The position numbers and the translations under genes are program-made. A stretch of DNA of 64,000 nucleotides from Candidatus Baldrarchaeum yapensis (GTDB taxonomy: Archaea; Asgardarchaeota; Baldrarchaeia; Baldrarchaeales; Baldrarchaeaceae), in assembly GCA_016840465.1 (NCBI GenBank), contig JAEOSH010000005.1, positions 18,736 through 82,735 on the forward strand. Reading direction: 5' to 3'. The notes beneath the pieces are model-generated. The model was not told the DNA's origin. It worked only from the letters and a program-made list of their open reading frames with translations, and ran no database searches. Below, piece by piece: positions 18,857 to 28,501 of the stretch (position 1 is its first letter; every line of letters starts with the position of its first letter).

Positions 18857-19792
18857 ATGAGCATTGAGGCGACTATTGTCTCCATATTAAGGTCAATAAT
18901 TTACATATCGACACCAATACTGTTAGCGACACTTGGGGAGATATATGCGGAACGTTCCGGAGTATTGAATCTAGGAATCGAGGGTATTATGAGTATGGGA
19001 GCGGTTTGCGCGTTCATAATTACCTTTACTACTGGAAATCCCCTCTTAGGGGTGCTCATATCGCTGATTGTGGGGGCTATTCTTGCATTTATTCATGCAT
19101 TCGTATCAGCATCTTTGAATGCAAATCAGGTGGTGTCGGGACTTGCATTGGCAATGTTCGGTCTAGGGTTGAGTAGCACCATTGGGCAGAGATATGTCGG
19201 AGAGGTTTTAAGAAATTATTTAAAGCCCGTGCCAGTACCCGTGCTGTCCCAAATACCAATAATAGGTCCAGCATTTTTCGTTCAAGACATTATTGTCTAC
19301 ATGTCTTATGTGCTCGTTGTGGTTTTATGGTTTATTCTATTTAAAACCCGTTGGGGACTCTATATCAGAGCGGTTGGTGAGAACCCCTATACGGCTGACG
19401 CCATGGGAGTGAACGTGATTTTTGTAAGGTACGTTTGCGTGATTCTAGGAGGAGCGCTTGCGGGACTCGGTGGAGCATATATTACATTAGCATATATGCC
19501 GACGTGGATAGAGGGAATAACCATGGGGAAAGGATGGATTGCAATCGCACTTGTAATTCTTGCAATGTGGGATCCGTTAAAGGGATTCCTAGCAACGTAT
19601 TTCTTCTGTGGCGTGATGGTGGTTGCGATAAGGGTACAGGTTTTTGGCGCCAACCCCTACATAATAAACTCGATACCCTATATAGCGACAATAATTGTAA
19701 TGATACTAGGAGCCAGCGAGACTCTCAGAAGGCGCATTGGCGCGCCTGCTGCACTATGTAAACCATTCATAAGGGAAGAAAGAGCCTTATAA
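18857..19792 (+). CDS. BMP-type ABC importer permease 2
   Basis: The 311-residue membrane protein has about eight hydrophobic segments and family motifs ERSGVLNLGIEGIMSMGA near residue 35 and VSGLALAMFGLGLSS. ATG 18857 follows GAGGTGAG and lies 12 bases after the first permease. Completes the binding protein/ATPase/two-permease set of a nucleoside-class importer. Confidence 0.9.
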   Translation: MSIEATIVSILRSIIYISTPILLATLGEIYAERSGVLNLGIEGIMSMGAVCAFIITFTTGNPLLGVLISLIVGAILAFIHAFVSASLNANQVVSGLALAMFGLGLSSTIGQRYVGEVLRNYLKPVPVPVLSQIPIIGPAFFVQDIIVYMSYVLVVVLWFILFKTRWGLYIRAVGENPYTADAMGVNVIFVRYVCVILGGALAGLGGAYITLAYMPTWIEGITMGKGWIAIALVILAMWDPLKGFLATYFFCGVMVVAIRVQVFGANPYIINSIPYIATIIVMILGASETLRRRIGAPAALCKPFIREERAL

Positions 19793-19815
19793 ACTATTGT
19801 ACAGGGAGAAGGCAT

Positions 19816-20640
19816 TCAAAAGGATTGCACTGTTAGATTTATGATCTTATGAACGTTGCTTGACCCTAAACCTATTTCCTCAGCGATTCTTATGTATCTT
19901 ATATCTGACAGTGTTTTATGTGCGAGAGAGGGTGATACCCCTTGTAGTAAATGGAATCCTAAGGAGTCAAGCGCCACAGGATCAGTACCTGCAATCATGT
20001 ATCCAAGTTTTGCTTCGTTTCCGCCATGTCTTCTCTCTTGGGCTCGTATTAATGTTCTGATGCAATCTACTATGAACAAATTTGTTTTTATAATGGCATT
20101 TATCTCTGCAATAGCGGAGTGTATGTCTTTTCGCCCAGTATGCGTGTCTATTCTATCTTGAGCGGAAAAGTAACCATATTGGTTCTTTAAAGCGGCGGTG
20201 AGTCCGACAACCATATGAACTTTCAGCACCGGCAATGAGATTACAAAGTCATGTTTTAGAGGGACGATGGATAGCGTCAGTTCAGTGCCACGTGGTCCAG
20301 TGAATTTGCGCATCTCGTGCGCGTATAAGTTTAGCAGGCGTATTCCAAACTCCTTGCAAACATGGCTCAGTGGATGTTCGGATATTATCTTGTTACTGTC
20401 ACCGGCGTCCACGGCTGGCCCATCACCGACCGTGAACTCCACTCCCAAGTCCTCTAGAAATGTTAAAACTGCCCTGAGGGTGTCAGGATGAGTAGTCGTC
20501 GGATAGGGTTCCCACGAAACGAGATTTACTTTTACGAAAACCCTGTTTGTCCTTTCGATTTCATCTTTGAAGTTTTCCAAGAATTTAAGTACAAATTCTT
20601 CTCTATTTTCGGTTTTTGCTGCATATACGATTCCCTTCAT
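19816..20640 (-). CDS. DUF362 protein without ferredoxin domain
   Basis: About 274 residues. DUF362 features include RVFVKVNLVSWEPYPTTTHP near residue 35, VGDGPAVDAGD, the DFVISLPVLKVHMVVGLT block and MIAGTDPVALDSLG. The family is uncharacterised and often linked to Fe-S or corrinoid redox systems. Unlike the second DUF362 gene at 51.9 kb it lacks a C-terminal 2[4Fe-4S] domain. ATG 20640 has GGTGAT four bases upstream; an ATG six bases earlier is an alternative. Divergent promoter with the next gene. Confidence 0.8.
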   Translation of the reverse strand: MKGIVYAAKTENREEFVLKFLENFKDEIERTNRVFVKVNLVSWEPYPTTTHPDTLRAVLTFLEDLGVEFTVGDGPAVDAGDSNKIISEHPLSHVCKEFGIRLLNLYAHEMRKFTGPRGTELTLSIVPLKHDFVISLPVLKVHMVVGLTAALKNQYGYFSAQDRIDTHTGRKDIHSAIAEINAIIKTNLFIVDCIRTLIRAQERRHGGNEAKLGYMIAGTDPVALDSLGFHLLQGVSPSLAHKTLSDIRYIRIAEEIGLGSSNVHKIINLTVQSF

Positions 20641-20677
20641 TAACATCACCAGTTTAGATGGTAATGCATAAACCCCT

Positions 20678-20689
20678 AAGTATATACTT
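20678..20689. promoter_or_regulatory. Palindromic TATA element in a divergent promoter
   Basis: AAGTATATACTT is a perfect 12-bp palindrome, flanked by CCC at 20674-20676 and GGG at 20695-20697. It lies 38 bases from the start of the DUF362 gene on the left and 43 bases from the start of the small helical protein on the right, so it can serve as TATA box in both directions or as an operator. Confidence 0.4.
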
Positions 20690-20731
20690 TTTTTGGGTTA
20701 ACTTGTAGACCGAGGTCGAGTGGTGGGGTAT

Positions 20732-21019
20732 ATGAGTAGGGAGGTAATAGAGTGGTTATTTCGGATAATCGGCGTGCCCGAGAAAAGCGATTTTGTCAAG
20801 GATTTTGTATTTAAGGAGTTGTCTAGAGTTTTTGGATTAAGAGGTTCTGAAAGTGATTGTACACCTCTGAGAATGATATTAGAGGATGCCCTAAAGGACG
20901 AAGAGCGAAGGAGGAAGATCGTGGAGTACGTAAGGGCACTCATACGTGAGGCGGAGGATCTGGAGTCCCTTTATCGAGAGAGTGAAAGAAAAACGGAAGA
21001 AATAGAAATATATGTTTGA
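20732..21019 (+). CDS. Small helical protein of unknown function
   Basis: About 95 residues, almost entirely helical and charged (EDALKDEERRRKIVEYVRAL), with no membrane segment or Cys cluster. No family recognised. ATG 20732 has GGTGGGG just upstream; the longer GTG frame from 20720 overlaps that site. Convergent with the flavin reductase gene seven bases away. Confidence 0.6.
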   Translation: MSREVIEWLFRIIGVPEKSDFVKDFVFKELSRVFGLRGSESDCTPLRMILEDALKDEERRRKIVEYVRALIREAEDLESLYRESERKTEEIEIYV

Positions 21020-21025
21020 TTTCGA

Positions 21026-21580
21026 TCACGGGTGATAAGTTTCGTTGCTATTGGTTGTATACTCCGAATTTCCAACATAATATACTAATTTTACCGATCT
21101 TATATCGTAAGTTCTGGAGAACTGTGATTTATTGGCTCTTGCTGCTATAACCCTCCCTAAGAGCATCACGTGGTCTCCTGTTTCGACTTCTTTTATGAGT
21201 TGGCACTCGAGGTGTGCAATGCATTCTTTAATTGAAGGAGCCTTTACCTTTAATGACGAGATGGGAGTTAGTCCTGCTTCTTTGAACTTATCGATTTCTC
21301 TACCCGAGACAGATCCGCATAAGTCTACCTTTTGCAACAGGTCGATTGTTGGAACGTTTACCACAAACTCTCCGCTTTCTTTTATCAGCTGATATGTATA
21401 CCTCTCTGGAGCTATGAAAATCGCAACGCAGGGCGGATTCCAGCTTGCAATGGAGATCCACGATACGGTCATCACGTTAATGTTTCCTTCTTTTCCGCGC
21501 GCTGTGACGAGCACTGTTAAGCGTGGATGAAGGAGTTTCCAAATATCATTCACGTGTACTTCAGCTTTTTCATCGTTCAT
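21026..21580 (-). CDS. Flavin reductase-like (FMN-binding split barrel) protein
   Basis: The 184-residue protein matches the flavin-reductase-like domain: LTVLVTARGKEGNINVMTVSW near residue 20, PPCVAIFIAPERYTYQLI, GEFVVNVP and HLECQLIKEVETGDHVMLLGRV. Archaeal flavoredoxin-like members bind FMN and reduce or shuttle electrons; the partner is unknown. GGAGG lies ten bases before ATG 21580. It precedes gcvPB on the same strand only in position (it lies downstream of it), so a shared transcript is possible. Confidence 0.82.
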   Translation of the reverse strand: MNDEKAEVHVNDIWKLLHPRLTVLVTARGKEGNINVMTVSWISIASWNPPCVAIFIAPERYTYQLIKESGEFVVNVPTIDLLQKVDLCGSVSGREIDKFKEAGLTPISSLKVKAPSIKECIAHLECQLIKEVETGDHVMLLGRVIAARANKSQFSRTYDIRSVKLVYYVGNSEYTTNSNETYHP

Positions 21581-21638
21581 AGTTTTGCTTCCTCCAATCT
21601 GTCCATCGTGTTGTCCGGTTTCACCGATACAGATAAAA

Positions 21639-23210
21639 TCATTTTAGAACTTTAAGCATGCCTTTACTCCTTAGTATGTGAACCCTCCATGTTGGTGCCA
21701 CATATCTCGGGTGACTTGCCTTAACTGTGTCAATCCTTCTCTTAGAGGTGTTTATCGGCCACTTCTTTGGCTCATCTGGGTTCTTATACGCTATCTCCGC
21801 AATTTCCCTCATTCTTGCAGCGTACTTTTCAATATTTTCCTTTGTTTCGGTATCAGTAAACTCTATTTGTAATGCTTCACGAACTATTAGCGGAAAGTAT
21901 ATCGTTGGGGCGTAAAAGCCCGCATCCAGCAGACCCTTTGCAATATCCTCTGCGGTTACGTCTGTATCCTTAGCCATGGGCTCGGCGCTGATTGCCACCT
22001 CATGCTTGTAGTATCGATTAGGGCCGTAAGGCAAAGAGTAGCCCTTAACGCCCCTTATCAGTTTAAGGAAGTAGTTCGTGTTCAAAACGCTCAACTCGGT
22101 TACCTCTTTTAGGCCTTGAGGACCAAGAGCGAGTATATACGTGAATCCCCACAGTAATGGAGCCACGTTTCCGAAAAAGGATCTGAGCATGCCTATGGAG
22201 TAAGAACCTGGGCGTTTCAAGTAATATCTTTTATTTTTGTCGTCGTATTCCACAATAAATCCCGGAAGAAGGTCTGAGAGTTTAATGCCCTTTTCGGGGT
22301 CAACTTCCCTATCCTTAACACAGATAGGCCCCGCACCAGGACCTCCGCCGCCATGAGGCGCGCTGAAGGTCTTATGAATGTTAATATGTGCGATGTCAAA
22401 CCCCATATCTCCGGGCCTTGCATACCCCATGATCCCGTTCAGGTTTGCGCCATCATAATACAGTAATCCGTCGACCTCATGTACTATTTCGGCTATTTCA
22501 AGTATATGCTCCTCGAAGAGACCGAGCGTGCTGGGATTTGTTAGCATCAAGCCAGCTGTTTTTTCCGATACAGCCGCCTTTAGCGCTTCGATGTCAATAT
22601 TTCCGTCAGGAGTTGACTTTATAGTCACTACTTTAAATCCTCCCATAACTGCGCTTGCGGGGTTTGTTCCATGCGCAGAATCGGGAATTACTATTTCCTT
22701 TTTCTTATCAAGCTGATCCCTCAGTTCATGGTACTTTCTTATTATTAGAACTCCTGCCAATTCCCCATGTGCACCCGCCGCCGGATGAAGCGTACAAGCA
22801 TCCATACCTACAATGTTTGCCAACCATTTTTGCAATAGATAAAGGGCTTCGAGCAGTCCTTGGACGGTCCTTTCATCCTGTAGCGGATGTAAATTGGATA
22901 TTCTGCTATCATTTGCAATTTCAAATGCTATCTTTGGGTTATACTTCATAGTGCACGATCCCAGTGGTATTGGTCCGTTATCAACTCCATATGCCATTTG
23001 GGAGAGGTTTATGAAGTGCCTTACGACCTCTACCTCTGAGACTTCCGGTAAGGCCGGATCCTCGGATCTCCTTATTTTATCAGGAATCCTTATTTCTCCA
23101 ACTTCTCTCTTGATTTCCTCCTCAACATCGGGTACGAGGAACCCTATCCTCCCAGGGGCCCCTAATTCATATATTATCGGTTCATCCCATTTCGCTTGCC
23201 GAAAAGTCAC
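21639..23210 (-). CDS. gcvPB: Glycine dehydrogenase (decarboxylating) subunit 2
   Basis: The 523-residue PLP subunit of P-protein decarboxylates glycine and passes the aminomethyl group to GcvH. It has the PLP-lysine motif HINIHKTFSAPHGGGGPGAG near residue 277, GSCTMKYNPK near 105 and DSAHGTNPASA. GTG start with GGAGG eight bases upstream, 16 bases after gcvPA. Split PA/PB subunits are typical of archaea and Gram-positive bacteria. Confidence 0.96.
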   Translation of the reverse strand: MTFRQAKWDEPIIYELGAPGRIGFLVPDVEEEIKREVGEIRIPDKIRRSEDPALPEVSEVEVVRHFINLSQMAYGVDNGPIPLGSCTMKYNPKIAFEIANDSRISNLHPLQDERTVQGLLEALYLLQKWLANIVGMDACTLHPAAGAHGELAGVLIIRKYHELRDQLDKKKEIVIPDSAHGTNPASAVMGGFKVVTIKSTPDGNIDIEALKAAVSEKTAGLMLTNPSTLGLFEEHILEIAEIVHEVDGLLYYDGANLNGIMGYARPGDMGFDIAHINIHKTFSAPHGGGGPGAGPICVKDREVDPEKGIKLSDLLPGFIVEYDDKNKRYYLKRPGSYSIGMLRSFFGNVAPLLWGFTYILALGPQGLKEVTELSVLNTNYFLKLIRGVKGYSLPYGPNRYYKHEVAISAEPMAKDTDVTAEDIAKGLLDAGFYAPTIYFPLIVREALQIEFTDTETKENIEKYAARMREIAEIAYKNPDEPKKWPINTSKRRIDTVKASHPRYVAPTWRVHILRSKGMLKVLK

Positions 23211-23226
23211 GTATATGCCCTCCTTT

Positions 23227-24654
23227 TCATTTTGATTTCAAAATTTCATTAATGGAGGAAACCAGAAGGTCTATGTCCTCCTTACTATGTAATTCCGTTA
23301 CACAAAATAGTGCCACTTCTCCGAGTTCCGGGAACCATTCTTTAATGTATAATCCGCCATGTATATTTCTTTCCAGCAGTTTTTCGTGTACTTCCGGGTA
23401 CTTAACACCTGCACTGCTGAAATCCACGGTAAATTCTTTGAAGATTTCACTTTTGAATACCGGAGCCTTAATGCCCTCGATTTCATTTAGCTTCTTGGCA
23501 GCATAATGCGATCGATACATTATCAGTCGTCCTAGTTTTTTGAAGCCATGCTTACCCAAGAGTGCCATGTACACTGCAGCACCCAGAGCACAAAGCATCT
23601 CATTTGTGCAGATGTTTGATGTTGCTTTTTCCCTCCTTATATGTTGTTCTCTTGTTTGAAGAATCATTGCAAATCCTCTCTCTTTTCCATCTACTGTTGT
23701 TGTGAGTCCTATTATTCTGCCTGGCATTTGTCTAACGAGCCTGAGATCCCATCTAGTGGCGAAAATTCCCAGATATGGTCCTCCAAAGTTTAGACCTAAG
23801 CCCAAGGGTTGACCCTCTCCCACTGCTATGTCGGCGCCCAACTTTCCTGGTGCTTCGAGTACCCCTAAACTTATCGGATCGACCCCCATTATGAATAAAG
23901 CGTCGTATTCGTGGGAAATTTCCCCAATTGCCTTCGCATTTTCCTCAATGAAACCGAGGAACGAGGGATTCTCTATATATACTGCCGCGACATCCCTTTT
24001 TGAGAGCTTTTCTTGGAGATCTTCAAGATCCATGAGGCCTGTTTCCTTATCATATTTTACTTCCTCGACCTTGATATCTTTTGGCAAAGTGTACGTTTTT
24101 ACCACAGATTTATGAAAGGGGTTCATTGTTGATGGTACTAGTATCTTATTTTTCCCCTTCTGGACTCTAACCGACATAAGGAATGCTTCGGCGACAGCAG
24201 AGGCCCAATCGTACATAGAGGAATTTACTACTTCCATCTCTAATAGATCTGCAATCATGCTCTGATATTCGAAGAGCGCTTGCATCAACCCCTGCGACAT
24301 TTCGGGTTGATATGGAGTGTATGCCGTATAGAACTCTGCGCGCGACATTATGTATTTTACTACCGTGGGAACATAATGGGGCCATGCTCCGCCTCCCAAG
24401 AACGGTGGTGGACTTGTAAATACCTTATTTTTGCTCAGTAATTTCTCTACGTATCGCCTAACTTCAATTTCGGAAAGAGGTCTCTTAAGTCCTATCTCAA
24501 GGGAATTCCAGTCGCCTCTGAACCTCGCACTTTCAGGAATGTCTGAGAAGAGTTCCTCGATGTTCTTGATACCGATCGCCTTTAAGATCTCCCTCTTTAT
24601 CTCTTTCGGAGAATTAGGTAACCAAGGGTGTGTGACCAAAAATATCGACCCCAC
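23227..24654 (-). CDS. gcvPA: Glycine dehydrogenase (decarboxylating) subunit 1
   Basis: The 475-residue partner of gcvPB. Typical blocks include FRGDWNSLEIGLKRPLSE, the Gly-rich FLGGGAWPHYVP near residue 85, YTPYQPEMSQGLMQALFEYQ and GEGQPLGLGLNFGGPYLG. It has the common fold but no PLP-lysine motif, as expected for subunit 1. Start GTG 24654. It is transcribed divergently from gcvT, so both halves of the glycine cleavage gene set could be controlled from 24655-24801. Confidence 0.95.
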   Translation of the reverse strand: MGSIFLVTHPWLPNSPKEIKREILKAIGIKNIEELFSDIPESARFRGDWNSLEIGLKRPLSEIEVRRYVEKLLSKNKVFTSPPPFLGGGAWPHYVPTVVKYIMSRAEFYTAYTPYQPEMSQGLMQALFEYQSMIADLLEMEVVNSSMYDWASAVAEAFLMSVRVQKGKNKILVPSTMNPFHKSVVKTYTLPKDIKVEEVKYDKETGLMDLEDLQEKLSKRDVAAVYIENPSFLGFIEENAKAIGEISHEYDALFIMGVDPISLGVLEAPGKLGADIAVGEGQPLGLGLNFGGPYLGIFATRWDLRLVRQMPGRIIGLTTTVDGKERGFAMILQTREQHIRREKATSNICTNEMLCALGAAVYMALLGKHGFKKLGRLIMYRSHYAAKKLNEIEGIKAPVFKSEIFKEFTVDFSSAGVKYPEVHEKLLERNIHGGLYIKEWFPELGEVALFCVTELHSKEDIDLLVSSINEILKSK

Positions 24655-24801
24655 TTGATATTTTCTGCATTTTCTTTATTTAAAGAGTTCATTTCGGCGA
24701 TTCGGGCAATATATGTTTTTATTCCGGACAAAATGATAAGATGTTTCGCCTATCTATTAATTGAGCACCATGAATGTACGAAATTTGGAGGTCGATGTTC
24801 G

Positions 24802-25953
24802 ATGTTCGCGAAAAGTACGAAAGGTGTGAATAGAATCCCGCTATGGGAGTTCCATGTCAGAGAGTTAGGTGCGGATATGGGAGAGTTTGCCGGATGGGAA
24901 GTTCCAATGATGTATACAGGTGCGTTGCAAGAACATATGATTGTAAGAACTGACGCGGGAGTATTCGATGTTTCTCATATGGGGAGAATCAGAGTATCGG
25001 GGCCCGATGCCGAACCCTTTCTCCAACGTATTTTCACGAAAAATATTGCGAAAACAAAAGAATATCATTTGAGCGGCCCCACCTTGGTACTTAATGCATA
25101 TGCTCGCGTTAAGGACGACGAGATGCCGTATAAAGTTTCTGATGAAGAGTGGCTGGTAGTCGTTAATGCTCTCTACAGGGACAAGATGCTGAAGTACTAT
25201 GAAAATGTAATAAAGACGCATAATTTCGATGTGAGAGTGGAAGATCTCACGTCTAAGTATGCAATGATCGCAATTCAGGGACCTAGATCCGCGGAAATTT
25301 TAGAGAAAATATGTGGTGATTGGATTCATGATCTTCGTGCATTACAGTTTAGAATTGGCGAATCGGTTAGTGAACATGATGCATTTTTGATCAGCAGGAG
25401 TGGTTGGACAGGAGAGGATGGCTTTGAGATATGGGCAGAGCCTAAAAACATGGTAGACATTTATCGAGCGTTATTAAAGGCGGGGGTTAAGCCTGTGGGG
25501 ATCATATGCAGGGACATGCTTAGGATAGAGATGGGATACGTACTAGGCGAACACGAATACGGAGAAGATCCGTTAAGATTCCCACCGGCGAATTCCTTGA
25601 GATACGGACTTGGTGCAATTGACTGGAACAAGCGTGGATTCGTGGGAGAAGAGGCATTAAGAGCGTATAGACGCGAGGGAGTTAGATGGGTTAGAGTGGG
25701 CATTAAAATGAGGAGAAAACATGCGAGAGCAGTTATAAGGCAAGGATACAAACTCTACGTTGAGGATCAGGTCATCGGATGGATGACGAGCGGCACATAT
25801 TCGCCTTATCTGAAAACTGCTATTGGTCAAGCGTATGTCGATGTGAGATATGCCATTTTTGGCGATATCGTCGAGGTTGAAATACGCGGAAAGAGATATG
25901 AAGGTAAAATAGTAGAATTTCCACTTGTACGCGGGAGGCCCGTGGTTAGGTGA
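24802..25953 (+). CDS. gcvT: Glycine cleavage system T protein (aminomethyltransferase)
   Basis: About 383 residues. It transfers the aminomethyl carbon from GcvH to tetrahydrofolate. Motifs: FAGWEVPMMYTGALQEHM near residue 25, GVFDVSHMGRIRV, YAMIAIQGPRSAEIL and SRSGWTGEDGFEIW. ATG 24802 is used because GGAGGT lies nine bases upstream; the longer open frame from 24628 overlaps gcvPA and is not protein-like. A TTTATTTAAAG near 24677 can act as TATA box. gcvH follows after 36 bases. Confidence 0.95.
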   Translation: MFAKSTKGVNRIPLWEFHVRELGADMGEFAGWEVPMMYTGALQEHMIVRTDAGVFDVSHMGRIRVSGPDAEPFLQRIFTKNIAKTKEYHLSGPTLVLNAYARVKDDEMPYKVSDEEWLVVVNALYRDKMLKYYENVIKTHNFDVRVEDLTSKYAMIAIQGPRSAEILEKICGDWIHDLRALQFRIGESVSEHDAFLISRSGWTGEDGFEIWAEPKNMVDIYRALLKAGVKPVGIICRDMLRIEMGYVLGEHEYGEDPLRFPPANSLRYGLGAIDWNKRGFVGEEALRAYRREGVRWVRVGIKMRRKHARAVIRQGYKLYVEDQVIGWMTSGTYSPYLKTAIGQAYVDVRYAIFGDIVEVEIRGKRYEGKIVEFPLVRGRPVVR

Positions 25954-25989
25954 CCCTACTTCTAATACAAACTTCCGTGGTGTTCTCAA

Positions 25990-26415
25990 ATGAGCGAGGT
26001 GGAGTTCGAAGTAGAGGGAAAGAAGTATGTTGTGAGGACTGATTTGAGGTACACAGAGACTGAGGAATGGGCAAAGAAGGAGGAGGATAATAGAGTTAGG
26101 GAAGGAATAACAGATTATGCGCAAAAGGAGTTAAGAGATATTGTGGGCATAGAACTGCCGGAAGTGGGCACTGAAGTGAAGAAGGGAGATTCTATAGGGT
26201 CGATAGAGTCAGTAAAGGCGGTATCCGATCTCTATGCGGCCGTTTCTGGAAGGATTGTCGAGGTTAATGAAAGGCTACTGGAGGAGCCCGAGCTTTTAAA
26301 CAAGGATCCTTATGGTGATGGATGGATCGTTATCATCGAAATGTCTGATCCCAACGAGTACGAGCAACTTCTAACACCGGAGGCATATATCGAAAAGCAT
26401 AAGGAGTCAAAGTAA
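25990..26415 (+). CDS. gcvH: Glycine cleavage system H protein
   Basis: The 141-residue lipoyl carrier has the lipoylation motif SIESVKAVSD with K76, preceded by ELPEVGTEVKKGDSIG, and a normal length. It shuttles the aminomethyl and reduced lipoyl groups between P-, T- and L-proteins. No L-protein or lipoate-attachment gene is in this window. Encoded with gcvT. Confidence 0.96.
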   Translation: MSEVEFEVEGKKYVVRTDLRYTETEEWAKKEEDNRVREGITDYAQKELRDIVGIELPEVGTEVKKGDSIGSIESVKAVSDLYAAVSGRIVEVNERLLEEPELLNKDPYGDGWIVIIEMSDPNEYEQLLTPEAYIEKHKESK

Positions 26416-26439
26416 CCGCCCTGCTAATTTTATTTTTAT

Positions 26440-27555
26440 TTAAACGACCTTCATGATTAAATCTTCATGATAGTCCACAATGACTTTAGTGTAGCCTCTG
26501 AGCATTTCATCTACTTGGGGATCCCCGGTGTCGACTCTTAAGACATCAAGATTTTTTATCTTTGATTTCGTCGCAACGACCACTATGTTTTCTTTTCCGA
26601 CCTTTTTTATCACATCAGGGGAAATTTGCTGATTACCCCTGCCGAAAATAAATCCCTGTCCTCCAATGGGTGTGACTATTATTTTTACTTTTTGGAATTT
26701 CTCCAATAGACGGAGTATTCCCTTTTCATCTAGGTCCTCTCCAACAACCTTTCCGTTAAAAATTGCATCGACCCCCAGTAATGTTTTTTTGATTCCTAAC
26801 TCGTCTGCAATCGCCTTAATAGTCGTTCCAGCACCTAGAATGTATAAGGTGTCTGGCTCCATTTCTTCAACTATCCTCTTCGCAATGGCCTTCTTGTTCT
26901 CCTCTTCTTCATAAGATTCCGCACTTGGTTCCTTACTTGCCTGCATAAGTCCGGCAAGTACTGGTATTCTGAGGTAACCATAAAGCCTCACTTTGAGCTC
27001 GTTCCTACGATAAGCATCCTCGTCTATATCGAGAACCTCAGCAAATGTTTCGTTAGTTCTTCCCTCTGCAAATGCCTTCACGACTCTAGCAGCCGCTCTT
27101 GGAGATACCGCAAAAACTGCGCTATACATTTTAACTCCCGAGGGTACCCCCAGCGCCAATTGCTTTTGGTTTACAGCATCCACAATATCTCGTGCGGTGC
27201 CATCGCCTCCGACAAAGACCAAAAGATCCACGCCCAATTTCATCATTTCTCTTGAAATTCTCTTTGTGTCATCGGCTGTTGTCATTTTTGACTCTAAAGA
27301 ACCGACAATTTCCACGAGATCTTCCTTATGATGCGTTTTCATAACGATATCTTCACCCATGGGTCCTGGCGCTGCATATAAATTTACACGCAGGTTTAAC
27401 GAGTTTAGGAATTCCAGTGCTCTTGCTGGGGCCACGGGCTTTGCTCCCTTTTTGATAGCAATGCGATACATGTCGCCATCAGTTCCTTTTAACCCGACTC
27501 TTCCTCCCATTCCGGCGATAGGATTTATTAGAAATCCGAGGTTTATTTTTCTCAT
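26440..27555 (-). CDS. ATP-NAD kinase family protein (AcoX-like)
   Basis: The 371-residue protein belongs to the ATP-NAD/AcoX kinase superfamily: LGFLINPIAGMGGRVGLKGTDG at the N terminus, then VGGDGTARDI near residue 117, the GGDG signature, and GVPSGVKMYSAVFAVSPRAAA. It is longer than classical NadK and carries an extra C-terminal domain, as in AcoX-type proteins. True substrate not certain. GGTG lies upstream of ATG 27555. Confidence 0.8.
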   Translation of the reverse strand: MRKINLGFLINPIAGMGGRVGLKGTDGDMYRIAIKKGAKPVAPARALEFLNSLNLRVNLYAAPGPMGEDIVMKTHHKEDLVEIVGSLESKMTTADDTKRISREMMKLGVDLLVFVGGDGTARDIVDAVNQKQLALGVPSGVKMYSAVFAVSPRAAARVVKAFAEGRTNETFAEVLDIDEDAYRRNELKVRLYGYLRIPVLAGLMQASKEPSAESYEEEENKKAIAKRIVEEMEPDTLYILGAGTTIKAIADELGIKKTLLGVDAIFNGKVVGEDLDEKGILRLLEKFQKVKIIVTPIGGQGFIFGRGNQQISPDVIKKVGKENIVVVATKSKIKNLDVLRVDTGDPQVDEMLRGYTKVIVDYHEDLIMKVV

Positions 27556-27718
27556 TTTTTACACCATTGGTTCCGAACTTTTGAGGTTATCAGTGATTTT
27601 GGCATGAGCGAAGGCACTTCACTCCATGTATCGGGTTACATTTGTTTGCGTGAGTGTAAAAAGTAATCTTAAATTGACATTGGGTACGTGCATAATGTGC
27701 TGGTGGGAGGTGATAGCT

Positions 27719-28399
27719 ATGAAAATCATAGCGCTAACGGACATTCATGGTCATATTGATCCTATCAAGAGAATCTTAAAAGAAATTAAGAAGCATATGC
27801 CCGATTTGGTGCTTATTTGTGGCGATTTGACACATTTTGGCCCGCTGAACGTTGCTCGAAAAGTCTTAAGCATGTTTACGAAAGAGGGCTGGAGAACATT
27901 ATTTGTTCCTGGAAACTGCGATCCTAGAGAGTTGCTATTGCTAAAAGAGGTCGAGGGAGCGATAAATATTCATGGCACTTTCTATGATATTGAAGAGTTC
28001 TCAGTGATAGGTTTTGGGGGAGGAACTTTCTTTCGTGGAATGACGCCTATAGAGTTCGGCGAGGATGAGTTCGAATCCGGACTTAAGCCGAATTTCGACA
28101 ACGCAAAAGAGAGAAATCGCGAAATCATACTATGCACGCATGCTCCGCCACGTAACACGAGAATAGACTACACCCTCTCGGGCACGCATGCTGGTAGTGA
28201 TATCATAAGAAGGCTTGTTCTCGAATATGAGCCTCTAATAGCTTTCCACGGACATATACACGAGGCGCGGGGGGTTGATGTTATCGGCAAGACTCCATGC
28301 ATAAATATGGGTCCGGCGTACAGGGGCTACTTTGCAGTGGCTGACGTGAAGAGAGGGGCCGTCGATTATGAGCTTATAGAACTCGGAAAAACGGGTTGA
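27719..28399 (+). CDS. Calcineurin-like metallophosphoesterase
   Basis: About 226 residues. Two-metal phosphoesterase motifs are in order: DIHGH at residue 8, CGDLTHFG near 40, PGNCDPRE near 66, CTHAPP near 140 and the closing HGHIHEARG near 180. Likely a phosphodiesterase of the YfcE/MJ0912 class; substrate unknown. ATG 27719 follows GGGAGGTGAT. Confidence 0.88.
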   Translation: MKIIALTDIHGHIDPIKRILKEIKKHMPDLVLICGDLTHFGPLNVARKVLSMFTKEGWRTLFVPGNCDPRELLLLKEVEGAINIHGTFYDIEEFSVIGFGGGTFFRGMTPIEFGEDEFESGLKPNFDNAKERNREIILCTHAPPRNTRIDYTLSGTHAGSDIIRRLVLEYEPLIAFHGHIHEARGVDVIGKTPCINMGPAYRGYFAVADVKRGAVDYELIELGKTG

Positions 28400-28501
28400 G
28401 TCTCCTATGCCTTATTGATTCCTTCACTAATTATCGAACCGATAATTTTAAAATGGTAGTGCTTGATGGCTTGATAACCTTTTAGAGGGTAGGGATGATT
28501 T

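Noticed and set aside
24628-24801. N-terminal extension of GcvT
   Set aside because: Overlaps the gcvPA start, has no family similarity, and a good binding site exists at the internal ATG 24802.
24655-24801. Glycine riboswitch between gcvPA and gcvT
   Set aside because: No paired aptamer with the conserved GGAGAG-type core could be found; the gap looks like a plain AT-rich divergent promoter.
25657-26124. 155-residue antisense frame across gcvT-gcvH
   Set aside because: Overlaps two clear glycine cleavage genes; composition unlike a protein.
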